Below, in pieces: positions 42,852 through 54,263 of a stretch of DNA of 64,000 nucleotides. The position numbers were made by a program, and so were the translations under genes. Each line of letters starts with the position of its first letter. The first letter of the stretch is position 1. The stretch is from Rhynchopus sp. YZ270_cl-10. Lineage: Eukaryota; Euglenozoa; Diplonemea; Diplonemida; Diplonemidae. The notes under the pieces are model-generated. The model made no database searches and was not told where the DNA came from. It saw only the letters and a list, made by a program, of their open reading frames with translations. Where the stretch lies: positions 1,054,001 through 1,118,000 of the forward strand of contig OZ037878.1 of assembly GCA_964035575.1 (NCBI GenBank), read 5' to 3'.

Positions 42852-44796
42852 ATGGCAGCCAATTCCATCTACATGTACGATGGTGCACAATACACAGCCC
42901 TTGCCTCGGGTGTCGTGGTATGCATTTTTTTTTACGATATAGTGCCTGCGTCCCAGAGGCGTTTGCACTATCAACTTCACTTTTTTACCATCAACCCATT
43001 TTATGTTTATTTATTATGACAAAAGCAAACCAAGAAAAATACTACAAATTGTCAATGTTTTTGTGGTCAACAAACACGAGTGGAAAACAGTCCCTTCGCA
43101 AAAATAAATTCAATACTCGTCAGAGGGGGGTTTTTTTTTGTATCCCTCCTGTCTTTATTGGCTGTAGCCAACTTCATTACCCAATGGGGTGTATCGGTTT
43201 TAAAGGTGAACGTCGTCGATGGGGTGTTGCTGATGCAACCTTCCGTTCTAGTTACATTTACACAACACCGCTGTCACCATCACATTCGCAGACGAACTGT
43301 GCCCAGACGCTCTTGAGTCATCTGACGTCGAAGAAGTACGAGAAGAACTATGGCACAGTGTCACCGGACGCCATCACCGTGCTGGAACAGTCCGCCGAGA
43401 GGGAGAAGCTCGCAAGGAAGGGCGCCGGCAAGCGCAAGCTCTCCGAGTTTCTCGAGAAGCACAACAGCAAACAGCTGCGCTTCAGCGACTTCGCTGCAGA
43501 GTCAGGCAACGCGGACACGCTGTACAAGATCGTCCCTGCGACGAAAGCCGACCAGCTGGACAAGATTGCTTGCCACGCCTGCCAGACGTTTTACCCTACT
43601 TCTGGGTTCATTTCGCACTTAACGACTGCGCAGCATCGGGAGGGGTTGGCGGCTTCGAGGTTCGATGAGGACGACCACTTCATTGAGAGCGTGCGGGAGG
43701 TTTGCGTGCAGTCGTCACGCCATGCGCAGAAGGTGCGCCACTGTGATCTGTGCAACAAGGACATTGTCGAGACAGCGTGGGAACAGCATGCGCAGGGGAA
43801 GCAACACCGTCACAAGGCCGGCCTGGCGGAGCCCTCCGCTGACGATGCTGAGTTCAACGGTTACCGCAAGAAGCCGTTCAGAGACGAAACTGGCCGCCTC
43901 CCGAACGCTGACCTTGACGCAAGCGATCTCTGGTTCCCATCGCGTGTCCCACTAGGCGAAGTGGCAAAGGCCTGCGGCAAAGGCACCCTCGAGCGCTTCA
44001 CCGCAGACACCGTGCCCGTCTTCTTCGCAGGAGAGGAGATCTGGGAGACAGACCCTTCCTTCTACAAAAGCGTGCAATGGGGCATTCTCAACGGTGTCTC
44101 ATGCGAGATGTTGGAGACAGACTCCCAATACTACGGCACCAACGTGACCCCTGCCCTCGGCCCTACCCTCGTGAAGGACAGAGACGCAGACACATACGGT
44201 GTCTGCATCACAATGACAACCGAAGCGGTGCGTGAGATGATCAAGCAGAAAAACAAAATGGTTGCAAAGTGTGCGTGCTTCTCGCCCGGTGGTGGCAGCC
44301 CGCACGATGCAATCTTCTTTGAGATGCATAAGAAGCCGGAAGTGAACGTCCGCACCATGGTATGGAAGCGTTGCTGTACGCTTGGTTGTCCTCTTCAAGA
44401 GTGCGGCATCTCATGCCCGACTTTACTTTCAGCCATTTTCTCTTCAAAGAATCGTTTGGAACGCAGTTCGCGTTTGCGATTTGTACTCCCGCCAGTAATA
44501 TTTCGGTGTCAGTATTGTATACCGAATACACTCCTTTATTGACTGTTGGCGTGTTGAGAGACTTACATTAATTTTTTTTTCAGTGTCTGCGTCATGAACT
44601 GTGAGGCGTTTGCACTTTCAACTTCTCTTTTTTTTTATTACAACAGGCAATTCAAGTGTCACGTGCACGAGGACCCAAGGGTCCAAACTACGCACTGCTC
44701 CTGCGGTTGTCCCACGAGCAGGCAAAGGCAGGAGCTTGTGGTTCGAACATGAAGTATCTCGTGGACACTGTGGAGGATCTTCTTTGGCCGCAGTAG
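42852..44796 (+). CDS. U1-like C2H2 zinc-finger protein B, 3 exons
   Basis: Exons 42852-42917 (MAANSIYMYDGAQYTALASGVV), 43292-44359 and 44647-44796 join in phase 0 (donors GTATGC, GTATGG) to 427 residues. A basic helical stretch precedes two C2H2 fingers of the U1-like or JAZ class, CHACQTFYPTSGFISHLTTAQH and CDLCNKDIVETAWEQHAQGKQH, each C-x2-C-x12-H-x5-H or near. The C-terminal conserved region and exon-3 tail match A and C. Blocks of the conserved region (around 43990-44240) are nearly base-identical to gene A (41850-42110) although the N-terminal halves differ, pointing to gene conversion. It is likely a nucleic-acid, perhaps dsRNA, binder. No enzyme motif is seen. Confidence 0.8.
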
Positions 44797-45124
44797 CAAG
44801 AAATAGGGTGAGGAGGCACACGGCTTTGAATAGGCCGTTGTCTCCGGTTTTGGGTGATTACTCAGAAGTCGAAGCTTGCCGCATTTTATTGTCTATTTTC
44901 ATCCTTTTTGGGGTGACGCTCGGGAAACTTTGTTTTGGTGGGGCTAGTGAGGGCAAGGCGGGCATAGGCTAAGGTTAGCGAGACGTTGTTCATCGGCTTG
45001 TTGTTTTTTTTTAGGGGAGGGGTGTGGTTTTAGCTGCCTGCTCTTAAAAAGGAGGGGGGAAAAAATAGTGGAGCACATCCTCGGGTGTCTACACATAATG
45101 CAAGCAGGCACTCCGCTAGGTACT

Positions 45125-45153
45125 AAAGTTCTGTTGATTGTCAACAGAACTTT
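45125..45153. terminator. Short strong hairpin after zinc-finger gene B
   Basis: AAAGTTCTGTTGA and its complement TCAACAGAACTTT, with a 3-base loop, followed by A-rich sequence, about 330 bp past the stop. It could affect 3'-end formation or be a miniature foldback; the call is tentative. Confidence 0.3.
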
Positions 45154-45181
45154 TTGAAAATGGGGAAAAAAAGAAAAAAAA

Positions 45182-45326
45182 AACAAGTAATTGCTATCGG
45201 AAAAAAAACGGGGTGTGCTGTGGAACTCCATCCTGTAGAAATAATCTACAACACGCCCAGCATTCTGCTCTTCTACTGCGGAGCTTTCCACAGCACACCC
45301 CGCTTTTTTCTTAGCAATTAGTTGTT
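45182..45326. mobile_element. MITE-like foldback, ~145 bp
   Basis: The inverted arms read AACAA-TAATTGCTA...CGGGGTGTGCTGTGGAA at both ends. The unpaired centre is about 50 bp. No target duplication is evident. Confidence 0.65.
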
Positions 45327-45437
45327 CTTGTTGTTATTGTTATTTTCAACCACCTTCCTTCAACCCTTGTAGGGATCAGTTGCCATTTTTTTCGCGAAAA
45401 CATGAAATTATACATTTCAAGAGAACAAATTAAAAAG

Positions 45438-46216
45438 GGTCCTTATTTGCATTTTTGGGCTCCGCCCGTGCAGTGGTGGGGTCAATCTCGAAAATTGGAC
45501 AATTTTTTGACCACTTAAATTTTGAGAAATATGAGCCCGGTTGCTTATACGTGGGGCCCATTTTCGGCTAAAATTTTCCTCAAAATCTGGTTTTGTAAAA
45601 TTGACCCTTTACTCCCCCCCCACATCGATTTCAATACTATACCTTACTTCACCTACGGTTGCCCTTACAGGGGGGTGAAGGAAGGTAAGTTGAAAAGGGT
45701 CCTTATTTGCATTTTTGGGCTCCGCCCGTGCAGTGGTGGGGTCAATCTCGAAAATTGGACAATTTTTTGACCACTTAAATTTTGAGAAATATGAGCCCGG
45801 TTGCTTATACGTGGGGCCCATTTTCGGCTAAAATTTTCCTCAAAATCTGGTTTTGTAAAATTGACCCTTTACTCCCCCCCCACATCGATTTCAATACTAT
45901 ACCTTACTTCACCTACGGTTGCCCTTACAGGGGGGTGAAGGAAGGTAAGTTGAAAAAGGGTCCTTATTTGCATTTTTGGGCTCCGCCCGTGCAGTGGTGG
46001 GGTCAATCTCGAAAATTGGACAATTTTTTGACCACTTAAATTTTGAGAAATATGAGCCCGGTTGCTTATACGTGGGGCCCATTTTCGGCTAAAATTTTCC
46101 TCAAAATCTGGTTTTGTAAAATTGACCCTTTACTCCCCCCCCACATCGATTTCAATACTATACCTTACTTCACCTACGGTTGCCCTTACAGGGGGGTGAA
46201 GGAAGGTAAGTTGAAA
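45438..46216. repeat. Three tandem copies of a ~260-bp unit
   Basis: Units start at 45438, 45698 and 45959 and are almost identical. Each holds TTTGCATTTTTGGGCTCCGC, GTGGTGGGGTCAATCTCG, TATGAGCCCGGTTGC and a final GGAAGGTAAGTTGAAAA. Each gives an open frame (MRNMSPVAYTWGPFSAKIF...) that depends on the repeat. A diverged single copy of the core lies inside the TIR element at 53340-53760 (about 53550-53660), so the unit is a piece of a dispersed element. Confidence 0.85.
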
Positions 46217-47186
46217 AGTTCTGCTAAGTGGTTCAGACCCGTTCTACCTGTCAAAAAAGCTCAGGAGAAGAAGATATGGAGAGGTGAGTGCTCAAACGTC
46301 CCAAAAAAGTCAAAATCGGGCGTTGGTAAAAAAAAAAGTTGCACACCGTGCGCCTGCGGCGCAAGCATGTACCCCACCAACGTGGACCATCAACAGAATA
46401 TTTTCAAAATCGGAAATCCTAGCGGAGAGCCTGAATGCAAGACTAAAAAAGAAAAAGAAGAAGAAAAAAAGTGCAGATATTTTGTACCAATAGGTGTAAA
46501 GTGATTGTCGATGCAGCAACGGCAAAACGGTTTCGATATTCCGTGTCGCTCCAGGAGGTTGCGTTAGCCGCCTTCGTGAGATCTGCTGTCCTAAATGGCA
46601 ATCTCCACCGAGTCCTGCACACGTCCCCTGAACACGGTGTTCACGATTTTATCCGGTTGGGGATGGGGATCAAGGCCAGCTTCGCGGACCTCTCTGCGAA
46701 CCACGTCATCGTCAGCCTCCTCCATGCGACATGACGAAGGTCCATTTCAGGACCCCCACCTCGGGGGTGCACACCTCCTTCCACTCCTTGCTGTTGATCC
46801 GCCACCCTGTTATACAAGGTGATGATGCCCTTCCTTCTTGCTTCAAGCAACGCTGAGTTCGCACTCTCGTGTGAACCCCGTCAAGTGGCAGTCTGCCCAC
46901 TTGTCCTTCACTGCTGTCAACGCCGTGCTGAGTCGCGAATGCGCACTGCTCTCCTCACGAATCGCAATGTACATTTCTCGTGGAGCGTGAAGAAGTAACA
47001 AAAATATTCAGTTCGTCCTCGGGTGTCAACACTAATCTTCTCAAGTTTTCAAAAAGACGGAAGGCTACCAGTCTACATGCTTTCGATACAGAATACCATA
47101 TTTGGGATTTCGAAAGAGTTCTCAAATTGGCAGCGTTTATCCCACCACCCAGCACAACAACAGAACGGACAGCAAAAAAAACTAAC

Positions 47187-49215
47187 ATGGCCGCCAATTC
47201 CATCTACACTTACGATGGCGAACAATACACAGTTCCTGCCACCGGTGCCGTGGTATGTATTTACCCCCCTCACAACGTTTCAATGCAACACCCAAACCAA
47301 CGAGCATAAAGTGGTCAAAAACAAATTGTCTTTAGAAAAAGGGCTGTGGGTGCATCACAATCACCTAGGTTTGTGGTTCAGTCGTACAAACAAAAAATAG
47401 TAAATTATATTGGCTCTCGAGTGGCCACGTTATAATGACCTTTTTGGGTCATCTTGCAAAGCTGTGTTTTCTGCCTAAAATGTCAATGAAGCGCTCTCTG
47501 TGGTTCGATGGGTCGTAGAGAACCAAGCGGGTGTCCAGTAAGATATTTCCACTTTCCACTTTCAACTTCTCTTTCTCAGATGAACTGCGCTGCGTCGCTC
47601 TTGAGCCATTTGCGGTCGAAGAAGTACGAGAAGGTGCAGAGCCCAGTGTCGCAGAAGGTCATAGCCGAAGTCGAGGCCCGCGTTGAGAAGGAGAAGGCCG
47701 CAAAGAAGACCAGCGGGAAGAAGAAGCTCCAGGAGTTCCTCCAGAAGCACAACAGCAAACCGAAGATGAGCTTTGCCGACTACGCTGCAGAGCCGGGCAA
47801 CAGGGGCACGCTGTACAAGGTCGTCCCTGCGACGAAGGCCGGCGCATTAGACAAGATTGCTTGCCACGCCTGCGAGAACTTTTTCCCTACTTCCGGGTTT
47901 CTTTCGCACTTAACCACTACCGATCATAAGGTTGGGCTGACGTCTTCGAGGTTCAGTGAGGACAACGACTTCATCGAGAGCATGCGCGACACTTGTGTGC
48001 AGGCTTCACGCCTTGCTGAGAAGGTGCGCCACTGTGCGACGTGCAACAAGGACTTTGCTGAACATTCATGGGCAGCACATCTACAGGGGAAGAAGCACAG
48101 GTCTGGGCTTGGGGAGCAGGTGGAGCTGGGTGGGACGGACGAAGGTGAGTTCCCTTCGACATTGAGGCGTGGGGAGGTGAGTGAGGGCGACGATGCGGTG
48201 CGGGCGCTGAGCAGCTTCCACGAGAGCACTGTGCCTGTGTTTGTTGCTGGGGAGGACATGTGGGCGCTGCCGTGCGGCTACTCCCATGCTGAGGTTGCCG
48301 TGTGTGGCGGTGTCGAGCTGCAGATGTGTGTCGCCGACACCTCCCGTTGGGGCAGCGAGGAAAACCCGGCCGTTCTCCCAGCGCTCGTCAGGGTCCCCAA
48401 GGGACGCACCGTAGGAGTGTGCTACACTGTGACGCGGAAGCAGGCCAAGCAGCTCATCAAGAAGAACAACCAACTCAACCTGCGTGTGTGCCGTGTCTCC
48501 TTCACAGAGCCCAACGGCACCACAGAGGTGCGTGGACACGACGCCTTGACGTTCACATACGAACAGAAAGTCAAAGTCAAGGACGCCCTCGAAGTATGTG
48601 CTTTGTGTATTATTGTACACCATTTTTTAGAAAGTGACTATGCACGAGAGAGGTTTAGGGTCATCTTAACTTTTCCTATTGAATAAGCATTCAGGATGAC
48701 CTTCGAAATGGATAGGGACATGGTTTGAGGTCTACTTCATAGTGTTCTGGTCCAAGGGTGCACTGTCAACGGGGCTTTGTACTAAGTCAACCCTTTTTAG
48801 CTGTGGTGTCTGAAGGGTTTTCAGGGGGTTTTTGTCTGCTTCGGTGTGTAGACTAGGATAGTAGTTTGCGCGGAAGTTGAGGTGTTACACGAATTCTCCT
48901 CCCATTTAGTTAAAAAGTGATGAATGCACGGTGAGGCGTAGGTTGTCAACCGAACCTTTTATGTATTTGCACCATATCCCATTAGTCCCTTCTCCAACAC
49001 CTGATGGATAAAACTCCATCTTTCGATTGAAAATAATATCTTATTCTCCCTTCCTCCAACAGCAACGCATTGCCGCCGCAGTCGGGTCGCAAGGACCGAA
49101 CTTTGTTCTCCTTACCCGTGTCTTGCACGAGAACGAAAAACTCAATTTCAAAAACGTCGGCCTCACCGAGTTGTCGAAGAAGGTCCAAGCAATTCTGTGG
49201 CCCGTGAAGAAGTGA
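47187..49215 (+). CDS. U1-like C2H2 zinc-finger protein C, 3 exons
   Basis: Exons 47187-47252 (MAANSIYTYDGEQYTVPATGAV), 47580-48593 and 49063-49215 join in phase 0 (donors GTATGT) to 410 residues. Exon 1 and its flank closely match gene B. A basic coiled stretch (VEKEKAAKKTSGKKKLQEFLQKH) precedes two fingers, CHACENFFPTSGFLSHLTTTDH and CATCNKDFAEHSWAAHLQGKKH. The following conserved region is more diverged from A and B (STVPVFVAGEDMWALP...). The tail QRIAAAVGSQGPNFVLLTRV aligns with AIQVSRARGPKGPNYALLLRL in B. Intron 2 contains a hairpin-motif copy (48633) and a weak 95-bp motif (48720-48795). A DNA- or RNA-binding role is inferred. Confidence 0.8.
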
Positions 49216-50798
49216 TGACAGCATATTCAGACAGGAGGGGGGGGTATTTTTTTTTGACATTTCGGGTGAATGGGGGCACTGGGGGGTGGGGGAGCTTTGC
49301 TTTTGTATAGCGGATCTCTGAGGGAGAAATTACATAGTGGCCAGAGTTTTCCTCAATGCCTCAGCACTGCCGTCTTGGGTGAGGTGGTGAGGTGAGATGA
49401 GGTGTGTCGAGACGACTTCCTATCCGGGTTTTGATACAAGTGGGCAAAAAAACCCCGCCTTTCAAAAAGGTGACATTCATTGACCACAGAGCCGCATGCG
49501 AAGGTAAGGTTAGCCGATATAATAAAAAGGTTATGTGTGTTGGCGTCATAACTTCCCCTCTTTATACGGGGTGTGTGCTAAATTTTGCCCTCTTTTTTTT
49601 CTTCTTTTTTTTCATATCTAACGTGGTTCGGAACAAAGGGCTGTTTTATTTTTGTCTCTTTTTTCTTTCTTTGAGATGCACAGTGCGGTTCATCTTTCAG
49701 GATATTTTTTTCTGAATGAAAAATACAAAATTAAAAAAAGGTACAGTGCCTTGCGCTCATCCAGACATTTTGCACTACCCATTTACGTTTTTCGTTTTTT
49801 TTTTTTTTTTTTTTTTTTCCAAGGAAAATTAACGCATTCATTGTATGCAACTCTTTACCGCATTCGTACAAATTATCGAACGTACTGATGTTCGACCTTT
49901 TCAGGATTTTTCTGGAAGTTCGACCTTTTTTTTAAGGTGTGGATACACATACAGGATGTGCTGGTATTTGTTTGGATTGGTAGCACTTATTGCACGGAAT
50001 ACTTTACGTATATACGGCAGCCACCAATACCAAGACTCTTTAGGTTACTATGCCTCCTGGTGCACAGACAGGACATATCTTTGTAAGGACGAGAAGGAAA
50101 CGGAAGAAAAAAAAAAACTTTTTTTTTTTTTTTTTTTTTTTTTACTGGTATTCTCAGGGCGTTCGCTATCGCCATCGTTTTTTCCTGATCGTGGCGAAAT
50201 GCCAAAAACCCCGAAATTTTCGTTTTTTTACTAGTGCTTAAAATAGGTCAAAAAAAATTTTCCCGCCGGAGAGAAGTTAGTTCGTGGGGTGAATCCCTGG
50301 TACTGAATGGTCAAAAAAAATTTGCTATTTGCGCGTGATCCCTTCCCCAGCACAAGTGATATTACAGCTGAACTTTCCTGATACTAAAACCAGCAAAACG
50401 ATGGAGAATTTCATCAATCCCCCCTCACTGAGGGTCTCTTTGTGTTGTTTAATCAAACAGATGTACAAGAGAGGCATCTGTCATATGAGACTTCATCCTT
50501 ATTTTGATTATTTTCAACTCTCTGCCGTTGAAAGTAGAGTTGACACGAGCAGTGACACCTTCTATAACAGGGGGTACGGTACACCTTCAGCAGACTGCAG
50601 GATTGAGGAGCGAGCGGGAGTGCTGGGGAAACTTCCTCTCACGGCAGGCGGGTTTGCGGATGATTTTGAGTACAGTGGACATGCACCCCTCTGCGACCCC
50701 CCCTCCGGGGGGGTCTACAGGGTGGTGGGGAGAAATCTCTCTCTCTCTTTTTTTTTTTTTTTTCCCCCTTTATTTATTTATTTATTTATTTATTTATA

Positions 50799-50910
50799 CA
50801 GGGTTTCGCCCCGGTGGGGCGAAGCCCTGGGGCGAAATAAAATGTCATTTTTTCAGGAAAAGATTTTTTTAACGAAAAAAAATATTTTTCGCCCCGGGGC
50901 GAACGCCCTG
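50799..50910. mobile_element. Small foldback with CAGGG ends, 112 bp
   Basis: The ends are inverted: CAGGGTTTCGCCCCGG and CAGGGCGTTCGCCCCGG (right end read as complement). Each arm also folds on itself. It sits next to the TTTA microsatellite. The CAGGG termini resemble those of the two larger elements, but no matching flanking duplication is seen. Confidence 0.5.
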
Positions 50911-51438
50911 GGTATTCTTCCTTGCTTTCGTATTTTTTGTTTTCTGTATCTATGTGGATCCCCCCCAGTGAACCGTTTGGGACCCCGCTCTGCCGTGGCA
51001 GTCGTGGTTAGCGTTGTCATGTTTGTCTGTAGCACACAAGTAAGAAGAGAGACTCTAGGTCTCATTGGCGTCTGTTTCTCAAAAGTTTGGTTGTTGTTCT
51101 ACTCTTGTGGGTTGCCGTTAAACGGAAGCGCCTCCCCAATTACCACGAAAATCGGGGGGAACATACAGGCTGCACAGATCTCCCCCCACTATGTGGCAGT
51201 CGAGCCTTGTTACGTGGCTCCCTGGCCTGACTGCGAACTCCGCGCAACCTCACACGAGGTTAACCACGGAGTCAAAAGGAAAAAGAAAATATGATAAAAA
51301 AAAAATTTTTATAAAGTGCACCCAAGCCCCCCGGGGCCTGGGCACTTTATAAATTAAAAGGAAAAGCAATGATTTGTTTTTTTTTGTTTTTTTTTTTTTG
51401 TTTTTTTTTTTTTGATTTTTTTTTGTTTTTTTATTTAT

Positions 51439-52735
51439 ACATAGCGCTCCAATTAGACTCTAACTAGATAATTAGAGTCGGCAGTTCGAGTATAATTAGA
51501 GTCTTTAAAACTCTAACTGAACTCTAATACTCTAACTGGACTCTAATTAGAGTCTAATTAGAGTCCTATAAGAGGGTCAATAAAGAGGGGCACATCAATC
51601 AATGCTATAGCCATCAACCCAGAGGGCATAGCTAGTGCAAGAAATTCGACTTTGTAATCCAGAGAGCCTGTTCTCTGCTTGCAGAGAACCAGACACAAGA
51701 AAATATTGTTTGTTCCCCCAGAAAACCAGTGCACAATTCACACTCCTTGTGGATGGTCTTGTTGCCTTTTTAGCACAGGAATTTTGGCCCAGGGGCATGC
51801 ACTTGAAGCATGGCTATTTAGTGTGTATGGGGCAGTGTTGTTTTGTTATGAATTCTCTTTGGTATATTTTAGAATAAGTAGTATTTCTTCGGCTGAAATG
51901 AACGTATGCTCGCTATAGATTTCCCGTCAACACAGCCTTTGATACTGGGATTACCCCTTCGACCCCTTTGTGGTAGTTAAATTCGATTGACATTTACATT
52001 CCTAGAGATGAAAGAACAAGACACCACTTCTGTACCCGCGCATCAACATTTGTAGAAAACTTTGCACCCCAAACACCTTCAATAACGCCCGCCAAAAGGC
52101 GCCCCTTGTTGCTGGGAGTTGGTTCTCATTGATACCTGCACAGCAGGCATTCCTCTGAGTCCAACGCTGCTTGGCCTGTCTGCGGCGTTGCACCGAAGGT
52201 GCACATAGAGTTTTTGCATCGCATTCCCTAATGTATGGGGCACTCACACTTGAGGGCATGTGCCACTGCGCGGGTCTGAGTACCTGGGTACCCATAGCTG
52301 AGAATAAGCCGGGTCCCGAGTCCCGGTACTGGGTACTAGGTACAGTAGGAGTAGGACTAGGCCCCCACCCTCCCGCGACCGGGTCCCCGACCCGCTTTCA
52401 GGCGGACCACAGCGCCTTGTGTCCCAGTCCGGCTGAGAACTCGGTTCCCCAAGTCTTATTTTCAGCTATGTGGGTATCTGGGCACCTGGGTCCTACAGAG
52501 GAACCTTAGGGGAACCGGTTCCTTACGGCGTTTGCACCTACAAGAAGCCTGTTGTTTTACTCTAATTAGACTATAATTAGAGTGTAGTTAGAGTCTAATT
52601 ATGCTCTAACTGCACTCTAATTATAGTCTAATTGAAGAAAAGCGACTCTAATTATACTCTAACTGGACTCTAACTGACTTGGCCCAAAATCCCAGACTCT
52701 AATTATACCCTAATACTCTAATTAGAGCGCTATGT
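51439..52735. mobile_element. TIR element with ACTCTAATTAGAGT subterminal arrays, 1,297 bp
   Basis: Termini ACATAGCGCTC (51439-51449) and GAGCGCTATGT (52725-52735) are exact inverted repeats. About 140 bp inside the left end and 180 bp inside the right end are packed with direct and inverted copies of ACTCTAAT or TTAGAGT, a pattern seen in DNA transposons whose transposase binds subterminal repeats. The 0.95-kb middle has no recognisable transposase. Both flanks are A/T-rich (TTATTTAT and ATATTTAT), so a target duplication is ambiguous. Confidence 0.65.
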
Positions 52736-53092
52736 ATATTTATTGTTTTTTTTTTTGAATATTTTTTAGTTTTGTGTATTCCCTTACCAAAAAACTGAAG
52801 TAGAAGGTACCAAATGTTCACACGAACAGGTTTCACGACATTCACCCACCATATAAAGGGAAATCACTGAAGATGTCCACCCTTTTGAATACTACTGTAT
52901 GATTCTTAGGACTGAAACAGGGTTAATGTTAGAAACCAATCTACTGAAGTTTCAATTTGTGCATGAAGCATTTATTTTTCTTTTTCTACGTTTTGCAAAA
53001 CATTCCAAAAAAAAAAGCAAGGGTACATTTGTCGCACCCTCTTTGCTTTCTTTTCATTTCGGTTAAGAAAAGAAAGTATATGAAATTATTAA

Positions 53093-53136
53093 GGTGACTA
53101 AGCACGAGAGGCTTAGGATCATCTTATAAACTTTTC
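53093..53136. repeat. Dispersed 44-bp hairpin motif, copy
   Basis: Base-identical to 25588-25631 and 56872-56915, and followed by a T-rich run as in those copies. The nearest gene starts more than 1 kb downstream. Confidence 0.7.
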
Positions 53137-53226
53137 TTTTTTTCTTTTTTTCTTACGGTCTAACATTTTTACGAATACGGTACGCAACTCCAATAAATAC
53201 CCTGCACCACTAGAGGCATATAAGAC

Positions 53227-53339
53227 ATACTTGGACCGCCCGAAATATATTTCGGGCACTTCGGGCGAATTTAGGGCGGATTTCAGGCGATTTTGTGCGC
53301 CCGAATTCGCCCGAAATTTATTTCGGGCGGACCAAGTAT
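53227..53339. mobile_element. MITE, 113 bp
   Basis: The 31-bp inverted ends start ATACTTGG-CCGCCCGAAAT and run to TTTCGGGC. The middle is a series of TTCGGGCG / CGCCCGAA strings that can fold further. Confidence 0.7.
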
Positions 53340-53760
53340 CATGGATGTAGAAAGTACGTGACGAAAAAAAAGTACTTTTTTTCCAAAAATCGGGCTACGT
53401 GATACTTCACGTACGTGACGTTTTTTGAAAAAAAATTTTACGTGATTTACGTGATTTCGAAAAAAAAACAAAAAAAAGTACTTTTTTTTCCACGTGAAAA
53501 TCAACGTACGTGAAAATATTGGAGCGTTTTCGGCCATAAAAATGCCCGAAAACACCCGCATTTGCATTTCCGGAATCCGCCCATTCTGTGGTGGGGGATA
53601 TACAGAAAAATGGACAAAATTTTAGTGACTAAAATTTTCACGAAATATGAACCCACACCCAAATGGGTAAAAAAGTACTTTTTTTTTTCATTTTTCGTCA
53701 CGTACTTTTTTACTTTTTTTTTTTATAAAAAAAGTACGTGAAGTACTTTCTACATCCATG
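53340..53760. mobile_element. TIR element, 421 bp, with 6-bp target duplication
   Basis: Exact 18-bp inverted ends CATGGATGTAGAAAGTAC (53340-53357, 53743-53760) are flanked by AAGTAT on both sides (53334-53339, 53761-53766). It lies exactly at the end of the 113-bp MITE, whose last bases supply the left AAGTAT. Subterminal sequence is rich in ACGTAC and CACGTA. The centre carries a diverged copy of the 260-bp repeat unit from 45.4-46.2 kb. Confidence 0.75.
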
Positions 53761-54263
53761 AAGTATGATAAGAATACACAATTTTCGTTTAATTGGGCTG
53801 ATTCTCTTTATAAAAAAAAAAGCAATTCATCCACGTGTTTTTCCCCCTCTCCCTCTTCTCCTCAGGATGACTAAACAAGGATGGCCTCAGAACCGTAACG
53901 TACATACAATCTTTCTAAAAGGGTAAGCAATACCAGTACTCATGTAAGACTGCCTCAAAATGGGTTCTTAGGCGATTGTTGACAAAAAAAAGGCCCCCCT
54001 TTTTAAATGCATTATATCTATAGTCTGGTGTGGCTGAAAGGGGGTGCTATTTTTTTTGTGCTATTTTCTGCTACTTTCTGCTATTCTGGGCATCTGGATT
54101 TTTTTTTTTGGTGCGGCCGAAGGGAGGTGCTATTTTCTGCTATTTTGGGGTCACACCAGGGCCACACCCAAATTGTTGGCAATCACAACCGAGGTTCACT
54201 GCTCCAACATTTTTTTTCAAAAAAAATTTTTTACACACCTCAGAAACAATAGAGTAACATCAC

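Larger units (their letters stand above)
44797..47186. other. Intergenic with foldbacks, a tandem repeat and a possible decayed coding stretch
   Basis: It contains hairpins at 45125-45153 and 45182-45326 and three 260-bp tandem repeats (45438-46216). From about 46500 to 46980 the base composition turns GC-richer and gene-like, with pieces of protein-like translation on both strands (for example VALAAFVRSAVLNGNLHRVL on +) but no continuous frame. I read it as a possible remnant of a gene of unknown identity. Confidence 0.45.
49216..54263. other. 5-kb gene-free region rich in small TIR elements
   Basis: No gene is supported. The 49.4-50.7 kb part has long T runs and a marginal two-exon frame (50050-50082 spliced to 50157: MPPGAQTGHIF then GVRYRHRFF...) that I consider too short to call. 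It contains elements at 50799-50910, 51439-52735, 53227-53339 and 53340-53760, a TTTA microsatellite (50769-50798), and a hairpin-motif copy at 53093. Confidence 0.6.

Noticed and set aside
45522-46504. MRNMSPVAYTWG... frames
   Set aside because: Repeated identically in each 260-bp tandem unit and absent as a frame in the diverged copy.
46471-46990. A definite gene on either strand
   Set aside because: Protein-like pieces occur on both strands, but no frame is continuous and no family is recognisable; noted only as a possible remnant.
50329-51294. 321-codon open frame
   Set aside because: It begins without ATG, crosses a T run, a TTTA microsatellite and a foldback hairpin, and has no domain-like composition.
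52171-52509. 112-codon frame inside the ACTCTAAT element
   Set aside because: GC-rich repetitive sequence with no transposase or other motif; likely chance.
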